DNA from: Cryobacterium aureum
Lineage (GTDB): Bacteria > Actinomycetota > Actinomycetes > Actinomycetales > Microbacteriaceae
DNA: 64,000 nt
Reading direction: 5' to 3'
NCBI RefSeq assembly: GCF_002954245.1
Contig: NZ_PPTG01000005.1
Span: 62,001 to 126,000, forward strand
In this document: positions 27,384 to 36,699 of the stretch, piece by piece
Layout: each line of letters starts with the position of its first letter
Numbering within the stretch: position 1 is the first letter of the stretch
Position numbers and translations under genes: made by a program
The notes under the pieces: generated by a model
What the model was told of the DNA's origin: nothing
Databases searched by the model: none
The model's input: only the letters and a program-made list of their open reading frames with translations

Positions 27384-28105
27384 ACTCTCACATCCTCGTT
27401 TGCGTGCGCGGAAAACGGTTTCAGATTGCCGAGGTAGGTCATGCCGACCGTCTCTGTCGGCGGCCCTTCATTGACCAGGTTGAGGTAGCGTTCGCGGGTC
27501 TCGTCGTCGATCAGGGGCAGCGACAGGCACACCGCCTCAACGAGGTGGGCGTAAGGACTCTCGAACTTCTCGAGCGCTGCGCGCAGCACCTCGATGCCGT
27601 CGCGGTGCGCGGCGAGCAGTTCCTGGGCGATCGGCGAGTCCGACAGTGCCGAGAATTCCAGCACCATCGGCAAATAGTCAGGCAGTTCGTCGGCGTCAAC
27701 CTGCCAGCCGGCCGCCCGGTAGGCCTCGACGAAGCGCACGAGTGCCATACCGCGGCGACGGGTATCGCCCGCCGCGTAGTAGGTGAGGTACGGGCAGCAT
27801 TTGCGCTTCAGATCGAAGGTCGCGGTGAAGTGCGTCTCGAGCTGCTGCTGGCTGCGCGTATTTACCGCACGGAAGAACGCCGCAAAGCTACGGTGAAGTT
27901 CACCGGGCAGATCCAGAACGGATGCCTCCACCAGCGCAAACTGCGCCCGTCGCTCCGGCGTGGGGTAGTCGAGCAGAATGGACGCCGCCATGTGCGCGAT
28001 TACCCCCTGCTCGGGCGTGAGCGGAACGGCCGCGATCGATCGCGGAGCGATCTTGGGCGCCCTAAAGCCGAAGTTCATGCGGCGCGCGAGCGCGCCGGTG
28101 CTCAT
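27380..28105 (-). CDS. narJ: Nitrate reductase assembly chaperone
   Basis: A 241-residue NarJ/TorD-type chaperone that helps cofactor insertion into NarG before membrane docking; not part of the final enzyme. Family signs: ASILLDYPTPERRAQFALVE near the start, KCCPYLTYYAAGDTRRRGMA around 115-134, and ELPDYLPMVLEF. Overlaps narH and narI by 4 bp on both sides. Confidence 0.93.
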   Translation of the reverse strand: MSTGALARRMNFGFRAPKIAPRSIAAVPLTPEQGVIAHMAASILLDYPTPERRAQFALVEASVLDLPGELHRSFAAFFRAVNTRSQQQLETHFTATFDLKRKCCPYLTYYAAGDTRRRGMALVRFVEAYRAAGWQVDADELPDYLPMVLEFSALSDSPIAQELLAAHRDGIEVLRAALEKFESPYAHLVEAVCLSLPLIDDETRERYLNLVNEGPPTETVGMTYLGNLKPFSAHANEDVRV

Positions 28106-29802
28106 GCCGGACTCCCGGCATCCGCTATCGGCGGGAACAGGCCCTGGGGCACGCCGCCGCCGTTCCAGTTGAGCAGGTTGATGCGGCCGGGGGTCGCCGG
28201 GCGGGTCTTGATGATCGGGGAGTCCCCGACCATCTGGTTGTAGTTGTCGACCGTCGCATTCAGCGGCATGCCGGGGGTGTTGCCGTAAGGGCCCGCGGGG
28301 CCGGCGTCGCCGGCGTTGTGAGGGCCCGCGTGCTCGCGCGGGCCACCCATTCCGGGGCCGCCGTCGTTGTCGAGCGAGCAGCCGAGCTCGTCGAGCTCCC
28401 GCGCCGTCTCGACGTGGGCCTTGGGAATGACGTAGCGGTCTTCGTACTTGGCGATCGCCAGCAGCCGATACATGGCGGTGATGGTTTCACCGGTCATGCC
28501 GACCGCGTTCGGAATGCGCTCGTCGGGCTCGTTGCCGAGGTTGATGTCGCGCATATAGGCGCGCATCGCGGCGAGCTTGCGCAGCGAGAGTTCCACCGGA
28601 ACGACGTCGCCGGCCGAGAACAGCCCGGCGAGATATTCCACCGGAATACGCAGCTTGTCGATCGCGGCGAACAGGGTGCGGGCGTCTTCGCCGTCGCTGC
28701 CCGAGTTGCTCACAACGTCGACGACAGGCGAGAGCGGGGGGATGTACCAGACCATCGGCATGGTGCGGTACTCCGGGTGCAGCGGCAGCGCGACCTCGAA
28801 CTCGGAGATGAGCTTGTAGATCGGGCTGTTCTGCGCCGCTTCGATCCAGTCGTCGGCCATGCCCTCCGCCTTGGCGGCGGCGATGACCTCTGGATCGAAC
28901 GGGTCGAGAAAGCAGGCGCGCTGGGCGTCGAGCAGGTCCTGATCGTTCTCGATCGAGGCTGCGGCGAGCACTGCATCAGCGTCGTACAGCATGAGGCCAA
29001 GGTAACGCAGGCGTCCGACACAGGTTTCGGAGCAGATGGTGGGCTTACCCTGCTCGATCAATGGGTAGCACAGCGTGCACTTCTCGGCCTTGCCCGTTTT
29101 GTGGTTGAAGTACACCTTCTTATAGGGGCAGGCGGAGACGCACATGCGCCAGCCACGGCAGGCGTCTTCGTCCACGAGCACGATGCCGTCTTCTTCACGC
29201 TTGTACATAGCGCCGGAGGGGCAGGCTGCAACGCAGGCGGGGTTGAGGCAGTGCTCGCAGATGCGCGGCAGGTAGAACATGAAGGTCTCTTCGAACTCCA
29301 TTTTCACCTTCTCGCTCATCGTCGCCAGGATCGGGTCCTGGCTCGCGGTCTCCTGCGAGCCGCCGAGGTCGTCGTCCCAGTTGCCCGACCATTTGATGTC
29401 GATGTCCTGGCCGGTCAAGAGCGACTTCGGGCGCGCGACCGGACTCTGCGTGCCGGCCGGGGCGGTGGTGAGCATGTCGTAGTCGTAGGTCCACGGCTCG
29501 TAATAGTCGTCGATCTGCGGCAGATTGGGGTTGTTGAAGATCTGCGAGAGCTTCTTCAGCCGCCCGCCAGCCTTCAACTGCAGCCGGCCGCGCTTATTGC
29601 GCACCCAGCCGCCCTTCCACTTCTCCTGGTTTTCGTATTCGCGCGGGTAGCCGAGGCCGGGCCGCGTCTCCACGTTGTTGAACCAGGCGTATTCCACGCC
29701 GGTGCGGTTGGTCCACACCTGCTTGCAGGTGACGGAGCAGGTGTGACACCCGATGCACTTGTCGAGGTTCATGATCATCGACATCTGGGCCATGACACGC
29801 AT
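28102..29802 (-). CDS. narH: Respiratory nitrate reductase beta subunit
   Basis: Iron-sulfur electron-transfer subunit, 566 residues, a little longer than the enterobacterial form. Four Cys groups are visible: CIGCHTCSVTCKQVW at about 17-31, CEHCLNPACVAACPSG, CRGWRMCVSACP (Trp at the usual Cys position, giving the [3Fe-4S] cluster) and CTLCYPLIEQGKPTICSETC. The C terminus is rich in Gly and Pro (DNDGGPGMGGPREHAGPHN). Start overlaps the narG stop by one base (TAATG). Confidence 0.97.
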   Translation of the reverse strand: MRVMAQMSMIMNLDKCIGCHTCSVTCKQVWTNRTGVEYAWFNNVETRPGLGYPREYENQEKWKGGWVRNKRGRLQLKAGGRLKKLSQIFNNPNLPQIDDYYEPWTYDYDMLTTAPAGTQSPVARPKSLLTGQDIDIKWSGNWDDDLGGSQETASQDPILATMSEKVKMEFEETFMFYLPRICEHCLNPACVAACPSGAMYKREEDGIVLVDEDACRGWRMCVSACPYKKVYFNHKTGKAEKCTLCYPLIEQGKPTICSETCVGRLRYLGLMLYDADAVLAAASIENDQDLLDAQRACFLDPFDPEVIAAAKAEGMADDWIEAAQNSPIYKLISEFEVALPLHPEYRTMPMVWYIPPLSPVVDVVSNSGSDGEDARTLFAAIDKLRIPVEYLAGLFSAGDVVPVELSLRKLAAMRAYMRDINLGNEPDERIPNAVGMTGETITAMYRLLAIAKYEDRYVIPKAHVETARELDELGCSLDNDGGPGMGGPREHAGPHNAGDAGPAGPYGNTPGMPLNATVDNYNQMVGDSPIIKTRPATPGRINLLNWNGGGVPQGLFPPIADAGSPA

Positions 29803-32800
29803 TAGTAGTCCACTTTCTGGCTGCGACGACGAATCACGGTGACCTCGTCGCGTTGGTTCCCGGTCGGGCCGAGGTAGTTGAAGGCGAAGGACAGCTGGGC
29901 GTAGCCGCCGATCAGGTGAGACGGTTTCAAGAGGATGCGCGTGAGCGAGTTGTTGGTGCCGCCGCGCATACCGCTGGTTTCGGCGACCGGCACATTGATG
30001 GTGCGGTCCTTCGCGTGGTACATGTACACCGTGCCTTCCGGCATGCGGTGCGACACGATTGCCCGCGCGACGACGACGCCGTTGCGGTTGTACGACTCAA
30101 TCCACTCGTTGTCCCGCACGCCGATCTTGTCGGCGTCCTGCGGGCTCATCCAGATCGTCGGCCCGCCACGGGAGAGCGAGAGCATCAGCAGGTTGTCCTG
30201 GTACTCGGAGTGGATCGACCACTTCGAGTGCGGGGTGAGGTAACGCACGGCCACCTCGGCGTGCCCCGCGGAGCCCGTAGCCCCGGTCGCGGTCGTCGCG
30301 CCCACGATGGAGTCGTCGAACAGGCGGTGCATGTCCAGCGGCGGCCGAAAAATGGGGAGCTGTTCGCCCAGTTCGATCATCCAGTCGTGGTCGAGGTAGA
30401 AATGCTGACGCCCGGTGAGGGTGTGCCAGGGCTTCAGGTGCTCGACGTTGATGGTGAAGGCGCTGTAGCGGCGACCCCCGTGCTCTGAACCCGACCATTC
30501 CGGGGAGGTGAGCACCGGAACCGGCGCGCCCTGAACATCCGGGTAGCTGAATCGGCGTCCCTCGTTGTCGCTGGCGAGCTGGGCCAGCTTCACGCCGGTG
30601 CGTTCCTCGAGCTGGCGAAAGCCCTGGGTGCCGAGCCGACCGTTGGTGGTTCCCGACAGCGCGAGCACCATTTCGCAGGCGTGGATCGCGGTCGATAGGC
30701 GCGGGCGGCCGGCGGCCGGACCACTCGGAACCAGGCCGTTCTTCTTGCCGAGGTAGGCGATTTCAACGTCGGGGTTGAATTTCACGCCCTTGGTGACCAT
30801 TCCAAGCTTTTCGGTCAGCGGCCCGAGTGCGCCGAGCTGCGCGGCGAAGGCCGGGTAGTCGCGTTCGACAACGACGAGCTTGGGCATGGTGACCCCGGGA
30901 ATGAGCGGCTGATCGTTCAAGACCGTTCCGTGCGGGGTGGCCATGCCGTCGGGGGTGTCGTGTTGCAACGGAGCTGCGACGAGATCCTTACGCTTACCGA
31001 GGTGCGTCACCGACATCTCCGAGATCTTCGCGGCGAGCACGTGAAAGATGTCGAAGTCGGTCTTGGCCTGCCATGGCGGGGCGATCGCCGGGTTGAACGA
31101 GTGAATAAACGGATGCATGTCCGTCGTCGAGAGATCGTTCTTCTCATACCAGGTGGCCGGCGGCAAGACGACGTCGCTGTAGATGGTCGTCGAAGTCATT
31201 CGAAAGTCGCTCGTGACCATCAGGTCGAGCTTGCCCTCCGGGGCGCTCTCATGCCATTTCATGGTCTTCGGACGGCGAGCCGGCATCGATTCGACGGCGC
31301 GCACCGCGGACGGCGCCCCGAGCAGGTGCTTGAGAAAGTACTCGTTGCCCTTGCCAGAGGAGCCGAGCACGTTGGCCCGCCACACCACGAGCACTCGGGG
31401 AAAGTTCTCGGGTGCATCGGGGTCTTCGCAGGAGAACTCGAGCGAGCCGTCATTGAGCGAATCGACCACGTATTCGGCCGGTTCCTGCCCCGCGGCGACC
31501 GCGTCATCAACGAGGTCGAGGGAGTTGCGGTTGAAGGTGGGGTAGCTGGGCATCCAGCCGCGCTTGGCCGATTCGACCATGGTGTCCGCGGTGGTGCGTC
31601 CCTTGAATATCCCGGTACCGAGCGGGCTCGCGAGGGTGTCGGCGCTCAGGCCGTCGTAGCGCCACTGGTCGGTAGCGAGGTAGAAGAAGCCGGTGCCAAT
31701 CATTTGGCGCGGCGGGCGCACCCAGTCCAGGCCGAACGCATACTGGCCGTACCCGGTGAGCGGACGCACCTTTTCCTGACCGACGTAGTGGGCCCAGCCC
31801 CCGCCGTTCACGCCCTGGCAGCCGGTCATGGTGGTGAGCGCGAGAAAGGCGCGGTAGATGGTGTCGGAGTGGAACCAGTGGTTGGTTCCCGCGCCCATCA
31901 AGATCATCGAGCGACCCTGGGAGTCCTCGGCGTTCTGCGCGAACTCACGGCCGATGCGCGCGGCAGCCTGCCACGGCACCGAGGTGATCTCCTCTTGCCA
32001 GGCTGGCGTGCCGGGGGTGGAGGCGTCGTCGTAGCCGGTGGGCCATTCGCCCGGCAGGCCCGGGCGGCCCACGCCGTACTGCGCGAGCAGCAGGTCGAAC
32101 ACGGTCGTCACGAGCACGCCGGCGACAACGCGCACCGGCACGCCGCGACGTACGATGCCGGCCGCTCCGGCGTGCTGTTCGCCGACGCTGTCAACATCGG
32201 GGGTGCCGTCGAAGCGGGGCAGGTCGATCGCGACAGAGCGACCGTCGTAATCGGGGGCATCCGCTATGGAGAGAAGCGGGTCACGTCCCTCAAGGTCAAG
32301 GTTCCACTTGCCCTTGTCGGCCTCGCTGAACCGGTGCCCGATCGAACCGTTCGGCACGAAAGCCTCGCCGTTTTCGTCGAGCATGACGGTCTTGAAGGCG
32401 GCACTCGACACGGATGTGTCGGTGCCGGGCAGCGCGTCGGCCGTCAGAAACTTGCCGGGAACCCAGGCGTCCTGGCGCGGGGTGAGCGCGATCAGGTAGG
32501 AGGAGTCGCTGAACTTTTTCATATACTCGACGAAACGCGGGGTGCGACGGTCGACCAGGAATTCCTTGAGAATGACATGGCCCATGGCGAGGGCGAGGGC
32601 GCCGTCGGTGCCGGGGTGTGCGGCGAGCCACTCGTCGGCGAACTTGGAGTTGTCGGCGTAGTCGGGCGAGACCGTGATGACTTTCTGGCCGCGGTAGCGA
32701 GCTTCCACCATGAAGTGGGCGTCGGGGGTGCGGGTGACGGGAACGTTGGAGCCCCACATGATGAGGTAGCTGGAGTTCCACCAGTCGGCCGATTCGGGTA

Positions 32801-33560
32801 CGTCGGTCTGGTCGCCGAACACCTGTGGGCTGGCCACTGGCAGGTCGGCGTACCAGTCGTAGAACGAGAGCATGGTGCCGCCGAGCAGCGAAATGAAGCG
32901 GTTGCCGACGCCCTGCGACACGATCGACATGGCCGGAATCGGGCTGAAGCCGACGACCCGGTCTGGGCCGTACTGCTTGATGGTGTGCACGTGGGCGGCG
33001 GCGACGATTTCGGCGGCCTCATCCCAGCTGGCACGCACCAGGCCGCCCTGCCCGCGGGCGCTCTTGTACTGGCGGGCGGTCTCGGGGTTCCCGGTGATTT
33101 CGGCCCAGGCCAGCACCGGGTCGCCGAGGCGAGCCTTCGCTTCACGGTAGAGGTTCAGCAGTACGCCGCGCACGTAGGGGTAGCGCACTCGGGTGGGCGA
33201 GTAGGTGTACCAGCTGAAGGCGGCGCCGCGGGGGCAGCCGCGGGGCTCGTATTCGGGGCTGTCCGGGCCGACACTGGGGTAGTCGGTCTGCTGGGTTTCC
33301 CAGGTGATGATGCCGTCCTTGACGTACACCTTCCAGGAACAGCTGCCGGTGCAGTTCACGCCGTGGGTGGAGCGCACCTCTTTGTCGTGGGTCCAACGGT
33401 CACGGTAAAAGGCGTCGGCGGCGCGGCCGCCGGTCTTGAACACGCTGCGCAGGTCTTCGCTGGTTTCGCCGCGGCGCAGAAAGCGGCCGAGCTTGATCAG
33501 CGAGTCGGCGACCGGGCCGTCGGTGCCGGGCTTGGTCGTTGAAGTTATGCGTGTTTTCAC
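29802..33560 (-). CDS. narG: Respiratory nitrate reductase alpha subunit
   Basis: Catalytic molybdenum (bis-MGD) subunit, reducing nitrate to nitrite at the cytoplasmic face. The 1252-residue length fits NarG. Seen: the N-terminal cluster motif HGVNCTGSCSW (His and Cys ligands), and SFYDWYADLPVASPQ containing the Asp that binds Mo. GTG 33560 follows AAGGGGCACC, a good ribosome site; upstream residues of the longer reading do not look like NarG. No twin-arginine signal is seen, which agrees with a cytoplasm-facing active site. It heads narGHJI. Confidence 0.97.
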   Translation of the reverse strand: MKTRITSTTKPGTDGPVADSLIKLGRFLRRGETSEDLRSVFKTGGRAADAFYRDRWTHDKEVRSTHGVNCTGSCSWKVYVKDGIITWETQQTDYPSVGPDSPEYEPRGCPRGAAFSWYTYSPTRVRYPYVRGVLLNLYREAKARLGDPVLAWAEITGNPETARQYKSARGQGGLVRASWDEAAEIVAAAHVHTIKQYGPDRVVGFSPIPAMSIVSQGVGNRFISLLGGTMLSFYDWYADLPVASPQVFGDQTDVPESADWWNSSYLIMWGSNVPVTRTPDAHFMVEARYRGQKVITVSPDYADNSKFADEWLAAHPGTDGALALAMGHVILKEFLVDRRTPRFVEYMKKFSDSSYLIALTPRQDAWVPGKFLTADALPGTDTSVSSAAFKTVMLDENGEAFVPNGSIGHRFSEADKGKWNLDLEGRDPLLSIADAPDYDGRSVAIDLPRFDGTPDVDSVGEQHAGAAGIVRRGVPVRVVAGVLVTTVFDLLLAQYGVGRPGLPGEWPTGYDDASTPGTPAWQEEITSVPWQAAARIGREFAQNAEDSQGRSMILMGAGTNHWFHSDTIYRAFLALTTMTGCQGVNGGGWAHYVGQEKVRPLTGYGQYAFGLDWVRPPRQMIGTGFFYLATDQWRYDGLSADTLASPLGTGIFKGRTTADTMVESAKRGWMPSYPTFNRNSLDLVDDAVAAGQEPAEYVVDSLNDGSLEFSCEDPDAPENFPRVLVVWRANVLGSSGKGNEYFLKHLLGAPSAVRAVESMPARRPKTMKWHESAPEGKLDLMVTSDFRMTSTTIYSDVVLPPATWYEKNDLSTTDMHPFIHSFNPAIAPPWQAKTDFDIFHVLAAKISEMSVTHLGKRKDLVAAPLQHDTPDGMATPHGTVLNDQPLIPGVTMPKLVVVERDYPAFAAQLGALGPLTEKLGMVTKGVKFNPDVEIAYLGKKNGLVPSGPAAGRPRLSTAIHACEMVLALSGTTNGRLGTQGFRQLEERTGVKLAQLASDNEGRRFSYPDVQGAPVPVLTSPEWSGSEHGGRRYSAFTINVEHLKPWHTLTGRQHFYLDHDWMIELGEQLPIFRPPLDMHRLFDDSIVGATTATGATGSAGHAEVAVRYLTPHSKWSIHSEYQDNLLMLSLSRGGPTIWMSPQDADKIGVRDNEWIESYNRNGVVVARAIVSHRMPEGTVYMYHAKDRTINVPVAETSGMRGGTNNSLTRILLKPSHLIGGYAQLSFAFNYLGPTGNQRDEVTVIRRRSQKVDY

Positions 33561-33673
33561 GGTGCCCCTTGCTTGTGCGGGGACTGCCGCAGCGGCACTC
33601 ACCCTCGAATCAAGCTTTGCCGCACCGGTAATCCTCAACAACCGAGAAGTACCGTGAATAATGTTTTGGCCCG

Positions 33674-33780
33674 GCGCTCAACTCCTGCAAATCGCGGGCC
33701 CCCGGTTATTTTGTCGCGTGGTTCCGGGTCACCGCAGGGGTTGAGCGCGCGACGCTGTAGAAATTGCAGGAGTTATGCCC
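33674..33780. repeat. Inverted-end intergenic element, copy B
   Basis: Left end GCGCTCAACTCCTGCAAATC (33674-33693) and right end AATTGCAGGAGTTATGCCC (33762-33780). The element lies between narG and the upstream regulator gene and supplies the last codons and stop of that gene. Same family as 12238-12335 and 55118-55213. Confidence 0.8.
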
Positions 33781-34445
33781 GGAGCGCGATCAACGGGTAC
33801 TACGTCGCTCGCCGTCTGCCGGGCCACCACGTCGATCACGCAGAGGTGCGGGGCGTCGATAAGGTTCAGACCCACGGCTCGCAGCGGGCCGTCTGCCTGC
33901 TCGAGCACTCCCTGAATCAGGCGATAGTGCACGCCGCAGACCTCGGGGTGTTCCTTGACCATCTCGGAGTATGGGCAGTCGCGCAGGTTGAGCTGTTCGC
34001 CGTTCTCGGCGATGCTCGCGTCGAAACCGGCCTGGTCGAGGTGGTCATCGAGCGCATCGAGCTGGCGTTGCGCGGCGGGACCGGTGCAGCCGGCCAACGC
34101 GCTCTGGCCTGCAGGAAGAAGCGGCAGCATCCGTCGCAGCTGGTCGGCACGCTGCTGCGCGGCTTCGATCTTGCGGCTGCGGATCGAGCCCAGTTCGGTG
34201 CTGACGCCGCCCGCAGCGCTGTAGAGCATCTTGGGGCGGCCCTTGCTATCGCGCGGTTCGGGCGCACAGGTGACGAATCCCTCGTTGATCAGGCGGTCGA
34301 GGTGTTCGCGAGCGGTGTTGTGGTGCAGGCCGGCGGCCTCGGCGAGGTCGTTCACGGTCATCGTTCCGCGGCTTTGCAGCTGGTAGAGCAGGTTCATGCG
34401 GCTCAGACTGGCGAGCGTTTTGTAACTCGGGGGTTGGGCGGCCAT
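33729..34445 (-). CDS. HTH regulator with C-terminal Cys motif (COG2345/SufR-like)
   Basis: A 238-residue regulator: N-terminal winged helix (MTVNDLAEAAGLHHNTAREH, then LDRLINEGFV) and a C-terminal domain with Cys residues in CPYSEMVKEHPEVCGVH and HLCVIDVV, as in SufR-type proteins that bind an iron-sulfur cluster. It may sense redox state or nitric oxide. ATG 34445 (MAAQPPSYK) is used. The last 17 residues or so (PGITPAISTASRAQPLR) are encoded by the inverted-end element, so the C terminus looks altered. It is divergent from pdhA and upstream of narG on the same strand; either could be its target. Confidence 0.85.
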   Translation of the reverse strand: MAAQPPSYKTLASLSRMNLLYQLQSRGTMTVNDLAEAAGLHHNTAREHLDRLINEGFVTCAPEPRDSKGRPKMLYSAAGGVSTELGSIRSRKIEAAQQRADQLRRMLPLLPAGQSALAGCTGPAAQRQLDALDDHLDQAGFDASIAENGEQLNLRDCPYSEMVKEHPEVCGVHYRLIQGVLEQADGPLRAVGLNLIDAPHLCVIDVVARQTASDVVPVDRAPGITPAISTASRAQPLR

Positions 34446-34597
34446 GACTCCATTATGGACACCCAATCTGGGCAGCAGCAGAATTCACGTCTTCAGGCCT
34501 GTTCTCTCGCAGATTCTCCGGCGAGGCAGAGCGAGAAGAAATTATTCAGAACAAAGTAATAGTCTTAACAAACGAAACACGCAGGAAGTGGGACCAC

Positions 34598-35674
34598 ATG
34601 GCGGCAAAAGCCCGCACGCGACCGAAAGCAGACGTCGAGATTCCCGGTGGTGAACCCGCCGACACCCTGCGTGACTATTACGAACGGATGTCGCTGGTGC
34701 GGGCCTTCGAGCTGCGCTCCAGCGAGATGTATGCCCGGGCTAAGATCGGCGGCTACTGCCACCTGAACCTCGGCGAAGAAGCCACGGTAGTGGGCCTGAT
34801 GGCTGCGATCGAGGCCCGTGACTACCTGTTCACCGGCTACCGCGACCACGGCTACGCCCTGCTCCGTGGTTTGTCGCCCGAGCGCGTGATGGCCGAACTG
34901 TTCGGCAAGGTCACCGGAGTCTCCGGCGGACGCGGCGGCTCAATGCACCTGTTCGACAAAGAAACCCGCCTGTTCGGCGGCTACGGCATCGTTGGCGGGC
35001 AGATTCCCCCGGCCACCGGCGCCGCGCTCGCCCTGAAGAACCAGGAAACGGCCGGGCCCCACGCTGCCGCCGTTATGTGCCTGCTCGGCGACGGCACCAC
35101 CAACATCGGCGCGTTCCACGAATCGCTCAACCTGGCCGGCCTGTGGAAGCTGCCGATCGTCTACGTGATCGTCAACAACGGTCTCGGCATGGGCACGACA
35201 GTGGAGAAGGCATCCGCTGAACCCGATCTGTACAAGCGTGCCGCGTCCTATCGCATGCCCGGCATCCGGGTCGACGGCGACGACGTTCTCGCCGTGCGCG
35301 ACGCCGCCCGCGATGCCCTCAAGCAGGCTCGCGAGTCGCGCCAGCCGGTGTTGCTCGAGGTCATGTGCTACCGGTTGCGCGGACATTCCGTGGTCGATCC
35401 CGCCCGCTACCGCTCGCGAGATGACACCACGATCGCCCAAGAGTCCGACCCGGTGCCGAGCTTTCGCGCCGAGCTGATCGCCTCCGGCGTGCTCAGTGAA
35501 GCGGATGCCGCCGCCATCGACGACGCTGCCGACGCGCGAGTCTCCGAGGCGGTCGCCTTCGCCGACGAAAGCCCGGAACCCGACGTGGACGACCTGTTCA
35601 AGTATGTATACGCAAGCACGGTGGCGAACGCGCCATCCGCTTTGCCCGGAGAACCCGTTATGGACGCACTGTGA
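34598..35674 (+). CDS. pdhA: Pyruvate dehydrogenase E1 component, alpha subunit
   Basis: Thiamine-diphosphate subunit of 358 residues for oxidative decarboxylation of pyruvate. Seen: LVRAFELRSSEMYARAKIGG near 32-51, GGRGGSMHLF, the cofactor motif GDGTTNIGAFHESLNLAGLW beginning near residue 165 and NNGLGMGT, and the phosphorylation-loop-like YRLRGHSVVDPARYRS. Closest in look to E1-alpha of two-subunit PDH; an acetoin dehydrogenase E1 is an alternative. ATG 34598 follows CAGGAAGTGG. Overlaps pdhB by 4 bp. Confidence 0.9.
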   Translation: MAAKARTRPKADVEIPGGEPADTLRDYYERMSLVRAFELRSSEMYARAKIGGYCHLNLGEEATVVGLMAAIEARDYLFTGYRDHGYALLRGLSPERVMAELFGKVTGVSGGRGGSMHLFDKETRLFGGYGIVGGQIPPATGAALALKNQETAGPHAAAVMCLLGDGTTNIGAFHESLNLAGLWKLPIVYVIVNNGLGMGTTVEKASAEPDLYKRAASYRMPGIRVDGDDVLAVRDAARDALKQARESRQPVLLEVMCYRLRGHSVVDPARYRSRDDTTIAQESDPVPSFRAELIASGVLSEADAAAIDDAADARVSEAVAFADESPEPDVDDLFKYVYASTVANAPSALPGEPVMDAL

Positions 35675-36690
35675 ATACTCAAGTAGCCACCACCCGCACG
35701 ATCACCTACCGCCAGGCGCTCAACGAGACCCTGCGCGCCGAGCTTGAGCGCGACGAGAAGGTCTTTCTGGTCGGCGAAGAGATCGGGGTGTTCGAGGGAT
35801 CGTACAAGATCACTGCCGGACTGCTCGAAGACTTCGGACCGGACCGGGTGCTCGACGCCCCGATCGCCGAAGAGGGTTTCGTGGGCGCAGCCCTCGGCGC
35901 CGCGATGCTCGGCATGCGCCCGGTGGTCGAAATCATGACCATCAACTTCAGCCTCATCGCGATCGACCAGATCGTGAACCACGCGGCCAAGATGCGGTCG
36001 ATGTTCGCCGGCCAGGTCTCCATTCCCCTGGTCATTCGCATGCCCGGCGGCGGCGGCCAGCAGCTCGCCGCGACCCACTCCCAGAACCTCGAGGTCTGGT
36101 ACGCCCACATTCCCGGGCTCAAGGTCGTCGCCCCGTCGACTCCGGCCGACGCGAAGGCGCTCCTCACCGCGGCCATTCGCGACGACGACCCGGTGATCTT
36201 CTTAGAGAACCTGTCGCTCTACAGCGCCAAGGGCGAGGTGCCAGACGGCGAACAGATCGCCGAGATCGGCAAGGCCGCTGTGGTCAAGACAGGCACCGAC
36301 CTCACCATCGTGAGCTACTCGCGCGGCACCACGACCGCCCTCGAAGTGGCTCGCCAGCTCGAAGCCGAGGGCCTGTCGATCGAGGTCGTCGACCTCCGCA
36401 GCCTACGACCGCTCGACCGCGACACCATCTGCGCCTCGGTGAAAAAGACCGGCCACGCCGTCGTCTTCGAAGACGACTGGCTCAGCTACGGCATCGGCGC
36501 CGAGATCTCGGCGACCATCGGCGAGGGTGCATTCGACTTTCTCGACGCCCCTGTGCGCCGCGTCGCCGCCGCCGAGGTGCCGTTGCCCTACGCCAAGTCC
36601 CTCGAGAAAGCAGCGCTGCCCAGCGCAGCCGACCTCGCCAGGGTCGTGCGCGAAGTGCTCAACCTTTCATCCACCCCGAACGACAAGTAG
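35671..36690 (+). CDS. pdhB: Pyruvate dehydrogenase E1 component, beta subunit
   Basis: A 339-residue partner of E1-alpha forming the alpha2beta2 decarboxylase. Typical blocks: VFLVGEEIGVFEGSYKITAG at about 31-50, DAPIAEEGFVGAALGAAMLG near 66-85, and VVFEDDWLSYGIGAEI in the C-terminal transketolase domain. GTG start overlaps the pdhA stop (GTGA). The E2 gene follows after 9 bp. Actinobacteria often use a single-chain E1 (AceE), so this two-chain type is an additional or alternative system. Confidence 0.92.
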   Translation: MNTQVATTRTITYRQALNETLRAELERDEKVFLVGEEIGVFEGSYKITAGLLEDFGPDRVLDAPIAEEGFVGAALGAAMLGMRPVVEIMTINFSLIAIDQIVNHAAKMRSMFAGQVSIPLVIRMPGGGGQQLAATHSQNLEVWYAHIPGLKVVAPSTPADAKALLTAAIRDDDPVIFLENLSLYSAKGEVPDGEQIAEIGKAAVVKTGTDLTIVSYSRGTTTALEVARQLEAEGLSIEVVDLRSLRPLDRDTICASVKKTGHAVVFEDDWLSYGIGAEISATIGEGAFDFLDAPVRRVAAAEVPLPYAKSLEKAALPSAADLARVVREVLNLSSTPNDK

Positions 36691-36699
36691 GAGCCGGCC

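Noticed and set aside
28318-29805. 495-codon open frame antisense to narH
   Set aside because: Same cause; narH carries four clear Cys clusters on the other strand.
30930-33542. 870-codon open frame antisense to narG
   Set aside because: Shadow of the GC-rich narG coding strand; the product is low-complexity Gly/Ala/Val/Arg/His with no family motifs, and NarG itself is certain.
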